The translations under genes were made by a program, and so were the position numbers. From NCBI GenBank assembly GCA_017942165.1, contig JAGKSB010000007.1:124001-188000 (forward strand): 64,000 nt of DNA. Direction: 5' to 3'. Below the pieces are notes generated by a model, which worked only from the letters and a program-made list of their open reading frames with translations, made no database searches and was not told where the DNA came from. Every line of letters begins with the position of its first letter. Position 1 is the stretch's first letter. This DNA comes from Rhinopithecimicrobium faecis. Its GTDB lineage: Bacteria > Bacteroidota > Bacteroidia > Sphingobacteriales > Sphingobacteriaceae. Below, piece after piece: positions 29,543 to 37,702 of the stretch.

Positions 29543-29603
29543 ATCTGGTATATCTTGATGGGTAGGACGACAAAAAGAAGGAAAGGATTAATCAGTTTAA
29601 AGA

Positions 29604-29846
29604 TTATCTAAAATTATTTTGCCATAATCTGGCAAATCGCATAAAAGAATATACGATTAAAAGAATTCCAAACGCTGTCTTATAGCGGGAATCCATCTCT
29701 AAAGGAAAATCTTTCCAGAAGATAATAATCAGACCTAACACAAAGTATAGGCCGAACATGAATAGCCCTAAAATAGACAGAAATCGCTTTGTGGGCGATT
29801 TCTGTCTAAAGTTATTAGCACTATTATCTTGATTTAAACTTGTCAA
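29604..29846 (-). CDS. Small two-helix membrane protein in the TonB cluster
   Basis: 80 aa with two predicted transmembrane helices (ILGLFMFGLYFVLGLIIIF and FGILLIVYSFMRFARL) joined by a short acidic/basic loop, and a polar N-terminus. Function not recognised. It sits four bases after tonB and 61 bases before the PstS-like gene, so it is translated with the energisation machinery and may be an accessory subunit. Confidence 0.7.
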   Translation of the reverse strand: MTSLNQDNSANNFRQKSPTKRFLSILGLFMFGLYFVLGLIIIFWKDFPLEMDSRYKTAFGILLIVYSFMRFARLWQNNFR

Positions 29847-29850
29847 TCGC

Positions 29851-30729
29851 TTATTGATTAATTGTGTTTAAACGAATAGGTAATGTATAAGCTACACGAA
29901 CAGGACGACCATTTTGAATACCTGGTTTCCATTTTTTCGCTTTTTTCAATAACGCTACTGCAGCTTGACCTGTTCCGTAAGATAAATCACGTTTTACGTT
30001 AATATCTGTTAAAGAACCGTCTTTTTCTACAACGAACGCTACTTCTACAACACCGTTAACACCTTGTTCTAATGCGGCATTTGGATAGCTATAGTTTGAA
30101 CCAACCCATCCCATAAATGCTTTCATACCCCCTGGTGGCTCTGGATTCACCTCTACCGCAGTAAAGATTTCATTTGAAGCTACATTCGGATCACCTTTTT
30201 CTACACCTGTAATCTGACCATCGACTTTTTTCGGGCCGAATTCACCAGTTGGAACACCTGTAGATCCTGGCTTACCTTTTAAGGTAATACGCGCTGGAGA
30301 TTTTTTATCATCCTTGAAATCCTCTTGCGAAGCTACCTCTTCCTTCACCTGGTTGTTAGGAACAACTTTAGGTTCTGGGAAACGGATTAAGTCTTCTGCA
30401 GGTGGCTCTTGAGCGATCTGTTGCGGTTTCTCTTCCGCAGGAAGAGGCTCTTCTTCCTCCACTGGAGGTGGTTCGATTTCCTCTAAATCTTCTAAAGTTA
30501 CTTCAGTAATTGCTACAGGTTCTGGCGGAGGCGCAGGTGTAGAGAACTGAATATTTAGAACTTTTAGGGAAGTCAAAAGAAGTGACACGATGACAACGAT
30601 AAATAAACCAGTATTTGTTGCTTTCGGAGCTAATTTTCTTAGCTCATAAGCACCATACTCTTTATTACGTCCTTCAAACACGACATCAAGCCATTCTTTC
30701 TTGAATATATCTAATTTAGACCCTATCAT
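29851..30729 (-). CDS. tonB: Energy transducer TonB
   Basis: 292 aa. N-terminal cytoplasmic FKKEWLDVVFEGRNKEYGAY (typical of Bacteroidota TonB), one transmembrane helix at ~41-60, a Pro/Glu-rich periplasm-spanning stretch (~65-115) and the C-terminal TonB domain with YPNAALEQGVNGVVEV and WKPGIQNGRPVRV. It carries energy from the ExbB/ExbD motor to outer-membrane receptors. Fourth gene of the cluster, 25 bases after the second exbD. Confidence 0.93.
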   Translation of the reverse strand: MIGSKLDIFKKEWLDVVFEGRNKEYGAYELRKLAPKATNTGLFIVVIVSLLLTSLKVLNIQFSTPAPPPEPVAITEVTLEDLEEIEPPPVEEEEPLPAEEKPQQIAQEPPAEDLIRFPEPKVVPNNQVKEEVASQEDFKDDKKSPARITLKGKPGSTGVPTGEFGPKKVDGQITGVEKGDPNVASNEIFTAVEVNPEPPGGMKAFMGWVGSNYSYPNAALEQGVNGVVEVAFVVEKDGSLTDINVKRDLSYGTGQAAVALLKKAKKWKPGIQNGRPVRVAYTLPIRLNTINQ

Positions 30730-30754
30730 ATTTAAATAATTTTGCGTTTAAAAT

Positions 30755-31306
30755 TTAGTCGTTGTATAAATTCTCACGCTCCAACACTTCCACTTCTTCT
30801 GGAGTGATTTTCGAGATCATATATCTTTTTACATCTACAATTTTCATCTCGTCAAGGATATCAACAAGGTTACGTTGTGTAGATTTATCAGATGGTCTGA
30901 TTACTACGATTAAATCTTTTCCTCCATTTCTCGCCGGTACTTCTTGTTTTTTCGTTAATAACACTTTACGAATTCCTTCTGTGGAGTAATCTACAGTTGC
31001 AGGAGGCGTAATCGGTGATTTTAACTGACCGTAGTACCAAGAGATTTTATTATCTGAACCTAATAATAATGTGATTGAACGGGTATCGGAAATTTCGATG
31101 TTATCGTTCGCATCCATTTTATTTTTATCAGGCATTGCCACATCCATTGCATTTGGCTTATTTAAGGAGGTGGTTAACATGAAGAAGGTAATCAATAAGA
31201 ACGCTAAATCCACCATGGCTGTCAAATCGACTTTACCACCGCTTTTTTTCGATCTTACTTTACCACCCTTTTTGCCACCGCCACCATCTTGATTTAATTC
31301 TGCCAT
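30755..31306 (-). CDS. exbD: Biopolymer transporter ExbD (second copy)
   Basis: 183 aa with a Lys/Gly-rich cytoplasmic head (GGGGKKGGKVRSKKSGGK), one transmembrane helix bearing the proton-relay Asp (LTAMVDLAFLLITFFML) and a periplasmic domain. Paralogue of the gene 25 bases upstream; two ExbDs per ExbB is the usual Bacteroidota arrangement. Confidence 0.92.
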   Translation of the reverse strand: MAELNQDGGGGKKGGKVRSKKSGGKVDLTAMVDLAFLLITFFMLTTSLNKPNAMDVAMPDKNKMDANDNIEISDTRSITLLLGSDNKISWYYGQLKSPITPPATVDYSTEGIRKVLLTKKQEVPARNGGKDLIVVIRPSDKSTQRNLVDILDEMKIVDVKRYMISKITPEEVEVLERENLYND

Positions 31307-31330
31307 TGTATATTGTTCTTTAAATCGTGG

Positions 31331-31987
31331 TTAATTAGCTTTAAGGCTGGTAATAAAACTAAATTTATTTTGTTTTTGATTACGTAAGGTTTCGATAATC
31401 GTTGAGATTGAAGGATACTTTTCATTGGCATCAGCTTTAATCGCAATTTTTAATGGACCTTGTTCTACATAATCTTTCTCGCCTTCTTTTTCTTTGTTTA
31501 CTTCAACAGCTGATAAACGTGCTACTTGTACCCATTGGTACAATTCGTTTGTCAATGCTTCTGTACTATCTACAGGTAGGCCTGGTTGAACGCCTGGAGC
31601 ATTTCTTGCTGCAGATGAACCTAAAGAGATTAATGCTCTTAAGTTTTTAATTGGCACCCCAAAGTTTTCCATCAAGGAGAATTGTTCGTAATCCTCTTGA
31701 GAGAATTGAACGCTATAACGAGCGGACATTTTCTCTAACATTTTTACACGTACATCACGATCTGAAACACCGAAGAAAACTTTACCACCATCCCCTACGG
31801 TAATCATACCGACATTGGAATCAGGTAATTTATCTGTCGTTACAGCACCGGGAGCATCCACAGGGAACGCTTCTGGTTGTTTCGCCGTTGATGTCATAAC
31901 GAAGAAAGAAAGAAGTAAGAAGGATACGTCACACATCGCTGTCATGTCGATGGACGTACTCGATCTTTTTACTTTTGCTTTACTCAT
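31331..31987 (-). CDS. exbD: Biopolymer transporter ExbD (first copy)
   Basis: 218 aa. SIDMTAMCDVSFLLLSFFVM is the single transmembrane helix with the conserved Asp; the periplasmic domain has an insertion of ~40 residues relative to the second copy (SLGSSAARNAPGVQPGLP region). Forms the motor with ExbB and TonB. Lies 93 bases after exbB. Confidence 0.9.
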   Translation of the reverse strand: MSKAKVKRSSTSIDMTAMCDVSFLLLSFFVMTSTAKQPEAFPVDAPGAVTTDKLPDSNVGMITVGDGGKVFFGVSDRDVRVKMLEKMSARYSVQFSQEDYEQFSLMENFGVPIKNLRALISLGSSAARNAPGVQPGLPVDSTEALTNELYQWVQVARLSAVEVNKEKEGEKDYVEQGPLKIAIKADANEKYPSISTIIETLRNQKQNKFSFITSLKAN

Positions 31988-32080
31988 TTTTTTAACTTTT
32001 TAATTAATTACTCAATCCAATTTTTAATAAGATGCTTGCTTTTGTTTATTTCCATAAACAATTTTCAAAAACATCAAATT

Positions 32081-32911
32081 TTATTTGTTGTTCGCAGCGT
32101 AAGTTTGAACGATTGAGAAACCAGCCTCGTCGATAGAGTAAGTTAATTTGTCAATTTTAGCTGTTAAGATATTGTACATAACGATTGCTACAGTAGATGT
32201 ACCAATACCTGTTGCTGTATTAATTAAGGCCTCAGAGATACCGTTTGCTAATTTAGCTGAATCTGGAGAACCACCTGTTGCTAATGCAGAGAAGGCCTTG
32301 ATCATACCTGTTACTGTACCTAATAAACCACATAATGTACCGATAGAAACTAACGTAGCGATTACGTTTAAGTTTTTCTCTAACATTGGCATTTCTAATG
32401 AAGTAGTTTCTTCGATTTCTTTTTGGATAGCAACAACTGCTTTCTCAGAGTCGATAGAAGAATCAGCTTGAACTGTTTTGTATTTTAATAAACCAGCTTT
32501 GATTACGTTTGCAACAGAACCTTTTTGTTTGTCACACTCAGCAATAGCTGTATCTAAGTTACCACCGTTGATTAATTGTTGTACTTTTCTTACGAAGTTA
32601 CCTACGTTTCCAGTACCTGAAGCTTTACCAATCACTACGAAACGCTCGATTGAGAAAACAAATACCATTAAGAATAAACCTAATAAAATCGGTACTACGG
32701 CACCTGCATGGTAAACCATTCCTAAGTAGTTACCTGGTAAAGGTTGGTTTTCTGGGTTATTGTCAATAAAGTTCGAAGGTGCTCCCATTACGAATTTAAA
32801 GATGATGTAACCGATTACGAAACAAATGATGATTGCGAATTGCGCAAAGAAAGAACCTGAATTTGAGCTCTCTTGTTTTGCAGCAGGACTTGTTTTAGGT
32901 GCGTTTGCCAT
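32081..32911 (-). CDS. exbB: MotA/TolQ/ExbB proton channel family protein
   Basis: 276 aa, longer at the N-terminus than E. coli ExbB. First helix FFAQFAIIICFVIGYIIF, a periplasmic segment (PSNFIDNNPENQP), second helix VVPILLGLFLMVFVFSIERFVVI, cytoplasmic domain, then NLNVIATLVSIGTLCGLLGT and the final GIGTSTVAIVMYNIL helix. Forms the proton-conducting pentamer that drives TonB. First gene of the seven-gene cluster, with a -7 box 91 bases upstream. Confidence 0.92.
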   Translation of the reverse strand: MANAPKTSPAAKQESSNSGSFFAQFAIIICFVIGYIIFKFVMGAPSNFIDNNPENQPLPGNYLGMVYHAGAVVPILLGLFLMVFVFSIERFVVIGKASGTGNVGNFVRKVQQLINGGNLDTAIAECDKQKGSVANVIKAGLLKYKTVQADSSIDSEKAVVAIQKEIEETTSLEMPMLEKNLNVIATLVSIGTLCGLLGTVTGMIKAFSALATGGSPDSAKLANGISEALINTATGIGTSTVAIVMYNILTAKIDKLTYSIDEAGFSIVQTYAANNK

Positions 32912-33335
32912 TTTTCTAATTTTTAGATTTTTACTGTTGTTAAAATATAATGTTGTTTAAATTATGCGTATTTGAAAACACCCATATTTCTTTTTTACAA
33001 AGCAAATATAGTATTTTATGCTAAAATTAAAATTTTTCGAATACATATTTCAAAAATTCTGATTTATTTTAAGAATTTCCGATCAATAAGTCGCAAAATT
33101 TTCGTTGTTTGTTGCCCATGACGGCATCTTGATTCATCTATCAAATATTTTACAATGAAAATCATTTTTTTATATAAAACCAAATATTCCAGTCATTAAG
33201 GGTGTAAAATAAGTAAGCGGTTACTCACCTTGTGCAAAATCAGGCCTTTATCTAACCCTTGAAAGTGAAACGTTTCTAATTCACCATTAGTATGTTACAA
33301 CTTAAAATTAGGGAACATTTTACGAAACCTTCCTT
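32912..33335. other. Intergenic region between exbB and the SUI1-like gene
   Basis: 424 AT-rich bases. Apart from the exbB promoter box at 33003-33010 I see nothing firm: no tRNA, no long hairpin with T-run, no plausible ORF. The stretch 33190-33335 is less AT-rich and could hold a 3' UTR or a small RNA. Confidence 0.4.
33003..33010 (-). promoter_or_regulatory. -7 promoter box of the exbB operon
   Basis: TATATTTG on the minus strand, exact TAnnTTTG, giving a leader of roughly 85 bases. No TTG at -33. Confidence 0.45.
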
Positions 33336-33683
33336 TTAGCCATGTAATTTAACTTTATAGCCTTCTTGTATCAAAAGGTCGGCTATTTTTTGCTTAAAAT
33401 CACCCTGTATCATGATTTCCATGTCTTTTACGGCGCCACCAACACCACATTTCTGCTTCAGCATCTTCCCCAGGGCTTCTAAATCTGCGAGTTTTCCTTG
33501 AAATCCTGTCACCATTGTAACAACCTTTCCCTTGCGCTGTTTTCGATCTAAAAGAACTTTTAAATTCTGCTGTTGATTGGGTGCCGTTTCTAAATCAGCG
33601 AATACTTCCGCAAACTGAAAATTAAAATTTGAATCCGTTGAATAGACAACGCCTTCATACGACTGCTTTTTATTCTTGCTCAT
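33336..33683 (-). CDS. SUI1/eIF1-like translation initiation factor family protein
   Basis: 115 aa. The C-terminal two thirds match the SUI1 fold: LDRKQRKGKVVTMVTGFQG, LGKMLKQKCGVGGAVKDMEIMIQGD and KIADLLIQEGYKVKLHG. Bacterial members (YciH type) can discriminate initiation codons or tRNAs in vitro, but the role in Bacteroidota is not settled. It follows the lipid-kinase gene by 15 bases in one operon; no functional link is evident. Confidence 0.88.
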   Translation of the reverse strand: MSKNKKQSYEGVVYSTDSNFNFQFAEVFADLETAPNQQQNLKVLLDRKQRKGKVVTMVTGFQGKLADLEALGKMLKQKCGVGGAVKDMEIMIQGDFKQKIADLLIQEGYKVKLHG

Positions 33684-33698
33684 AGTAAAGGCGTAAAA

Positions 33699-34577
33699 TT
33701 AACAAATTACCTGTAAAGATTTAGATTGAATCGTAATTTCTAGCTCATTGCTCAATTCCAAAGGCTCCCCATCTATATGTACAATGTTACTATCGTCCGT
33801 TTGGATTTGGATATGCTTCCCAGGAATAATCTCTACATAGTCAGATTGATCCGTAGACCTGTTAAAAAGGTGAAAAACCATCATAGGAAGGATATAAAGG
33901 GGGAATTTATGAACAATACACACATCTAAGATGCCATCATTGATAGACGCATGAGGCGCGATATAAGCATTATTACCATACTGCGGCGAGTTGGCAACTG
34001 AAATCATAAAGGCCTGTCGTTCGTATTCTTGACCATCAATTACCAGTTTGTAAACTTTAGGTTTATATTTTGATAACACATTGATAATAGACTTTAGGTA
34101 TCCCAGCGGGCCACGGATGGTGTCATTAGCGAAACTTTCACTGACAGAGGCGTCAAAACCTAAGCCGGCAATATTAAAAAACTTGTGCTTATTAATTTCA
34201 CCACAGTCGACATCTACGGTCTCAAATTTGTTAATCCGACGAATAGCCGCCGCTTCATTCATCGGGATCCCTAAGTATAAGGCAAGACCGTTACCGGATC
34301 CTTCAGGAACAATCCCTAGGGGTACATTGGAGCCTACTAATGCGGAGCCAATTTCGTTAATCGTGCCATCACCACCAACAGCTATCACCGCATCGTACTT
34401 CTCTTGAATCGCATCTAGAGCGAGCTCGCGAGCATGATTAGCATGGGTCGTTTGCTGAAAGGTAGGGTCAAACTTCTCCAAATCCAAGGCGGCTAAAACT
34501 TGCTTTTTAAAAGCATTTTTCCGCCGACCACCAGAAATAGGATTTATAACAAATAAAATACGCTTACGTGCTGCCAT
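33699..34577 (-). CDS. Diacylglycerol/YegS-like lipid kinase
   Basis: 292 aa. DAGK catalytic domain with nucleotide-binding VINPISGGRRKN (residues ~9-20), the signature AVGGDGTINEIGSALVG and IVPEGSGNGLALYLGI; the C-terminal half is the beta-sandwich of YegS/DgkB-like kinases, with the acidic SINDGILDVCIV metal-site motif. Phosphorylates diacylglycerol or a related lipid at the inner membrane face. A TATATTTG box ends four bases before its ATG, predicting a leaderless mRNA. Confidence 0.9.
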   Translation of the reverse strand: MAARKRILFVINPISGGRRKNAFKKQVLAALDLEKFDPTFQQTTHANHARELALDAIQEKYDAVIAVGGDGTINEIGSALVGSNVPLGIVPEGSGNGLALYLGIPMNEAAAIRRINKFETVDVDCGEINKHKFFNIAGLGFDASVSESFANDTIRGPLGYLKSIINVLSKYKPKVYKLVIDGQEYERQAFMISVANSPQYGNNAYIAPHASINDGILDVCIVHKFPLYILPMMVFHLFNRSTDQSDYVEIIPGKHIQIQTDDSNIVHIDGEPLELSNELEITIQSKSLQVIC

Positions 34578-34581
34578 AGTT

Positions 34582-34589
34582 CAAATATA
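34582..34589 (-). promoter_or_regulatory. -7 promoter box of the lipid kinase gene
   Basis: TATATTTG on the minus strand followed by AACT and the ATG at 34577. Exact TAnnTTTG; no TTG at -33. Confidence 0.45.
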
Positions 34590-34732
34590 CATATTAATTG
34601 TTTAGCGCTATCCTCTCCGAGGAACAAGTACGATCGCTAAGAACCTGAATACCTCCATTTGGACAGGCTGTAGCGTATGGGTTAATTGACAGCTTTTTGA
34701 CTTAATTATTCGCTTTTTAGCTATTATAATTG

Positions 34733-34740
34733 TAGCTTTG
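34733..34740 (+). promoter_or_regulatory. -7 promoter box of metK
   Basis: TAGCTTTG, exact TAnnTTTG. The predicted start site (~34745-34748) falls just ahead of the riboswitch P1 strand at 34751, which supports both calls. Confidence 0.55.
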
Positions 34741-34750
34741 TGCCACAAAA

Positions 34751-34828
34751 TGTGGACTGATTTGCGTATTAGATAGTCATTTATCGAATAGGAGATTGCA
34801 ACCACAGTAAAAAAGTGCTAAAACCATC
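34751..34828 (+). promoter_or_regulatory. SAM-II class riboswitch aptamer in the metK leader
   Basis: The pieces of the SAM-II pseudoknot occur in order: P1 TGTGG (34751-34755), TGATTT (34758-34763), GG then TTGCAA (34791-34801), P1 CCACA (34802-34806), A-rich linker GTAAAAAAGT, GCTAAAA (34817-34823) and CC (34824-34825) that can pair with GG 34791-34792. The linker and GCTAAA resemble the alphaproteobacterial metA example as I remember it. Departures: two extra bases (AC) between P1 and TGATTT, and an inserted hairpin at 34767-34790. SAM-II binds S-adenosylmethionine and lowers expression; controlling SAM synthetase would be direct product feedback. The aptamer ends ~77 bases before the ATG, so the expression platform is unclear. 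Confidence 0.78.
34767..34790 (+). other. Hairpin inserted in the loop of the SAM-II-like aptamer
   Basis: TATT-A-GATA (34767-34775), loop GTCATT (34776-34781), TATC-G-AATA (34782-34790): 4+4 pairs around a single A/G mismatch. It sits between the conserved TGATTT and GGAGATTGCAA elements. Confidence 0.7.
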
Positions 34829-34904
34829 TGATATTACGTGTTTTTCCACTTGGAACTGTTTGAAGCTTTCTAGCAAATCTTAAATCAAACGCAACATAAA
34901 TAAT

Positions 34905-36158
34905 ATGGCTTATTTATTCACCTCAGAATCAGTATCAGAAGGGCATCCCGATAAAATTGCAGATCAAATCTCTGACGCTTTAATAGATAATTTTTTAGCG
35001 TGGGATGAAGATGCTCGTGTCGCTATTGAAACCTTAGTAACTACCGGACAAGTCGTACTTGCTGGTGAAGTAAAATCCAACACCTACTTAGATGTTCAAA
35101 AAATTACCAGACAAGTAATCCAAAAAATTGGCTATACAAAATCTGAATATATGTTTGAGGCAAACTCATGTGGTGTATTATCAGCGATTCACGAGCAATC
35201 GGCAGATATCAACCAAGGGGTAGATCGTCAAACGAGACAGGAACAAGGTGCCGGTGATCAAGGTATTATGTTTGGCTATGCTTCCAATGAGACTGACAAC
35301 TATATGCCTTTGGCATTAGACCTTTCTCATAGACTATTGCGCGAATTAGCGGTATTACGTCGTGAAAATAAAGAGATTACTTACCTGCGCCCAGATGCGA
35401 AGTCCCAAGTAACCTTAGAATACGCCGAAGATCATAAGCCTACTCGTATTGATACTATTGTTATCTCGACACAACACGATGACTTTGATGAAGAGCCAAC
35501 GATGTTAGCGCAGATCAATGAAGATATTAAAAATATCCTAATCCCACGTGTAAAAGCACAGCTAAATCCAGAACTTCAATCCTTATTTAATGAGGACATC
35601 AAATATCATATCAACCCGACGGGAAAATTTGTAATCGGCGGTCCTCATGGAGATACAGGCTTAACAGGCCGTAAAATTATTGTGGATACCTACGGTGGTA
35701 AAGGAGCTCACGGTGGGGGTGCATTTTCAGGAAAAGATCCTTCGAAAGTAGACCGCTCAGCGGCCTATGCAACAAGACATATTGCTAAAAATTTAGTGGC
35801 TGCAGGTGTAGCGGATGAAATTCTTGTGCAGATTTCTTACGCTATTGGTGTAAAAGACCCAATGGGAATCTATGTAAACACCTATGGCACCGCTAAGGTA
35901 AACTTCAGCGATGGCGAAATAGCAACAAAAATAGCTGAGATTTTCGATATGACACCTTACGGTATTGAAACACGCCTAGGTCTTCGTAACCCAATCTATT
36001 CTGAAACGGCGGCTTACGGACATATGGGCAGAACACCAGCGAAAGTAACGAAGGTTTTCGAAAACTCTAATGGGGAGCAAAAATCTATTGAAGTAGAACT
36101 TTTCACTTGGGAAAAGCTTGATTATATAGCGCAAGTAAAGGCTACTTTCGGTATTTAA
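34905..36158 (+). CDS. metK: S-adenosylmethionine synthetase
   Basis: 417 aa tetrameric enzyme making SAM from methionine and ATP. Motifs: [16 protein letters not shown] (ATP/methionine site), [15 protein letters not shown] (signature 1), the P-loop-like [20 protein letters not shown] (signature 2) and [12 protein letters not shown]. All catalytic elements are intact. The leader holds a SAM-II-like aptamer, so transcription or translation is probably repressed by the product. Monocistronic, with its own terminator at 36179-36214. Confidence 0.97.
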   Translation: MAYLFTSESVSEGHPDKIADQISDALIDNFLAWDEDARVAIETLVTTGQVVLAGEVKSNTYLDVQKITRQVIQKIGYTKSEYMFEANSCGVLSAIHEQSADINQGVDRQTRQEQGAGDQGIMFGYASNETDNYMPLALDLSHRLLRELAVLRRENKEITYLRPDAKSQVTLEYAEDHKPTRIDTIVISTQHDDFDEEPTMLAQINEDIKNILIPRVKAQLNPELQSLFNEDIKYHINPTGKFVIGGPHGDTGLTGRKIIVDTYGGKGAHGGGAFSGKDPSKVDRSAAYATRHIAKNLVAAGVADEILVQISYAIGVKDPMGIYVNTYGTAKVNFSDGEIATKIAEIFDMTPYGIETRLGLRNPIYSETAAYGHMGRTPAKVTKVFENSNGEQKSIEVELFTWEKLDYIAQVKATFGI

Positions 36159-36178
36159 CAGACCCTATAAAAGATATA

Positions 36179-36214
36179 AAAAGCTGCATCTGAATAAGAT
36201 GCAGCTTTTTTTTA
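36179..36214 (+). terminator. Terminator of metK
   Basis: AAAGCTGCATCT (36181-36192), loop GAATA, AGATGCAGCTTT, then a T-run. Confidence 0.88.
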
Positions 36215-36252
36215 TGTGTAATTTTTAGTAGATTTAGCTATCAATTATAACT

Positions 36253-36666
36253 ATGAAAAGAAGAAATTTTATTAAAAACTCCGCTTTAGGAATTGCTGTA
36301 GCCTCCACAGGACTGAGCAGTGCCTTTGCAAATACACAAAAGCCTATGAAAGAAACCATCGCTCATTATGTCTTATTCTGGTTACGTCCAGACTTAAGCG
36401 CACAGGAAGTAGCCAGCTTTACAGGATTTTTTGAAGAATTGAATAAAATTCCCTCAAAATTATCCCTTTCCTATGGGCCTGCAGCAAAAACAAATCCCCG
36501 TGATGTGGTAGATAATACATTTTCCTATAATCTTCTGGTAGAATTTAAAGACCTGACAGACTTAGGGATCTATGAAGTCCATCCCATACACTTGAATGCC
36601 ATAGAGAAATATAAACACTTATGGACTAAAGTCGTCGTGCATGACTCTGTCCTTCAGAAAGCCTAA
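36253..36666 (+). CDS. Dabb-domain (stress-responsive alpha/beta barrel) protein, exported
   Basis: 137 aa. MKRRNFIKNSALGIAVASTG has a twin-arginine-like start (KRRNFIK) ahead of a hydrophobic segment, typical for Tat or Sec export in this phylum. Residues ~34-135 are a Dabb domain (IAHYVLFWLRPDLS..., FSYNLLVEFKDLTDLGIYEVHPIH...). Dabb proteins form small dimeric barrels; some are cyclases or heat-induced, most have no assigned reaction. It lies 94 bases after metK beyond a terminator and needs its own promoter; only an imperfect TAGATTTA is seen. Confidence 0.83.
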   Translation: MKRRNFIKNSALGIAVASTGLSSAFANTQKPMKETIAHYVLFWLRPDLSAQEVASFTGFFEELNKIPSKLSLSYGPAAKTNPRDVVDNTFSYNLLVEFKDLTDLGIYEVHPIHLNAIEKYKHLWTKVVVHDSVLQKA

Positions 36667-36701
36667 AAAAAAATCCTTCTCCAAAGTTGGAGAAGGATTT
36701 T
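36667..36701. terminator. Bidirectional terminator between the Dabb gene and fabD
   Basis: AAAATCCTTCTCCAA, AG, TTGGAGAAGGATTTT: a 15-pair palindrome with T-tracts on both strands. Confidence 0.88.
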
Positions 36702-36745
36702 TGATTTTTTTATCGTGTATGCTTACTGTGTCGTGAGTGTGCTAC

Positions 36746-37636
36746 TTAGCCTGCTACTGTCGCTGCAGAAGTCGCTACTTTACGATCTACTTTCTTCACT
36801 AAGCCTTGCAATACATTTCCTGGACCAACTTCTACAAACGCTTCAGCTTGATCAGCTAATATATTTTGTACCGTTTGCGTCCAACGTACAGCACCCGTTA
36901 ATTGAGCAATTAAATTCGCTTTAATGGCCGCTGGATCTGTATACGGTTGAGCGTCCACATTCTGATAAATCGGACAAGCAGGACTTTTTATTTCTACGGC
37001 TTCAATAGCTGCTTGTAATTCAACTTTTGCAGATTCCATTAATGGAGAATGGAAAGCTCCGCCAACATTTAATTTTAACGCACGCTTTGCGCCAGCTTCA
37101 GTTAATAACGCACAAGCTTTATCAATCCCTTCAATAGATCCTGAGATTACTAACTGTCCAGGGCAGTTGTAGTTTGCCGCTACGACAACCTCTGCTACTT
37201 GTGCACAGATATCTTCTACCACTTGATCTTCCAATCCTAAGATGGCTGCCATGGTCGAAGGCTGTAATTCACACGCTTTTTGCATAGTATTAGCACGTTG
37301 AGCCACTAATTTTAAGCCATCTTCAAAGGTTAAAGCTCCTGCAGCAACTAATGCTGAGAACTCTCCTAAGGAGTGACCTGCCACCATAGAAGGTTGAAAA
37401 GAATCCCCTAAAGCTTTGGCAAGGATGACAGAATGCAAGAAAATTGCGGGCTGTGTGACATTCGTTTGTTTCAACTGCTCCTCAGTTCCAGAAAACATAA
37501 TATCTGTTATTCTAAAACCTAAAATATCATTAGCCTGTTCAAATAATGCTTTTGTCTCTTCGTTCAAGTTGTACAAATCTTGGCCCATCCCAACAAATTG
37601 AGCGCCTTGACCAGGGAATACATATGCTGTTTTCAT
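36746..37636 (-). CDS. fabD: Malonyl-CoA:ACP transacylase
   Basis: 296 aa. Active-site Ser89 in AGHSLGEF and His195 in GGAFHSPLM, with the N-terminal FPGQGAQFVGMG oxyanion loop and QLVISG. It loads malonyl groups on ACP for fatty-acid elongation. Not in a fab cluster: it lies 66 bases after the M16 peptidase gene and has its own -7 box. The C-terminal tail (DRKVATSAATVAG) is a few residues longer than usual. The 3' UTR carries a motif shared with two other genes here. Confidence 0.95.
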   Translation of the reverse strand: MKTAYVFPGQGAQFVGMGQDLYNLNEETKALFEQANDILGFRITDIMFSGTEEQLKQTNVTQPAIFLHSVILAKALGDSFQPSMVAGHSLGEFSALVAAGALTFEDGLKLVAQRANTMQKACELQPSTMAAILGLEDQVVEDICAQVAEVVVAANYNCPGQLVISGSIEGIDKACALLTEAGAKRALKLNVGGAFHSPLMESAKVELQAAIEAVEIKSPACPIYQNVDAQPYTDPAAIKANLIAQLTGAVRWTQTVQNILADQAEAFVEVGPGNVLQGLVKKVDRKVATSAATVAG

Positions 37637-37661
37637 ATTCTATGTTACTTTATTTAAAAAA

Positions 37662-37669
37662 CAAATATA
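37662..37669 (-). promoter_or_regulatory. -7 promoter box of fabD
   Basis: TATATTTG on the minus strand, 25 bases before the fabD ATG, in the gap after the M16 gene. Confidence 0.42.
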
Positions 37670-37702
37670 ATCAAATCTATAAATTACCCATGTTTTCGGG
37701 GA

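Noticed and set aside
34608..34805. Minus-strand ORF of 65 codons over the metK leader
   Set aside because: It covers the riboswitch-like region in antisense, is rich in Lys/Ile as random AT-rich frames are, and has no homology I can recognise.
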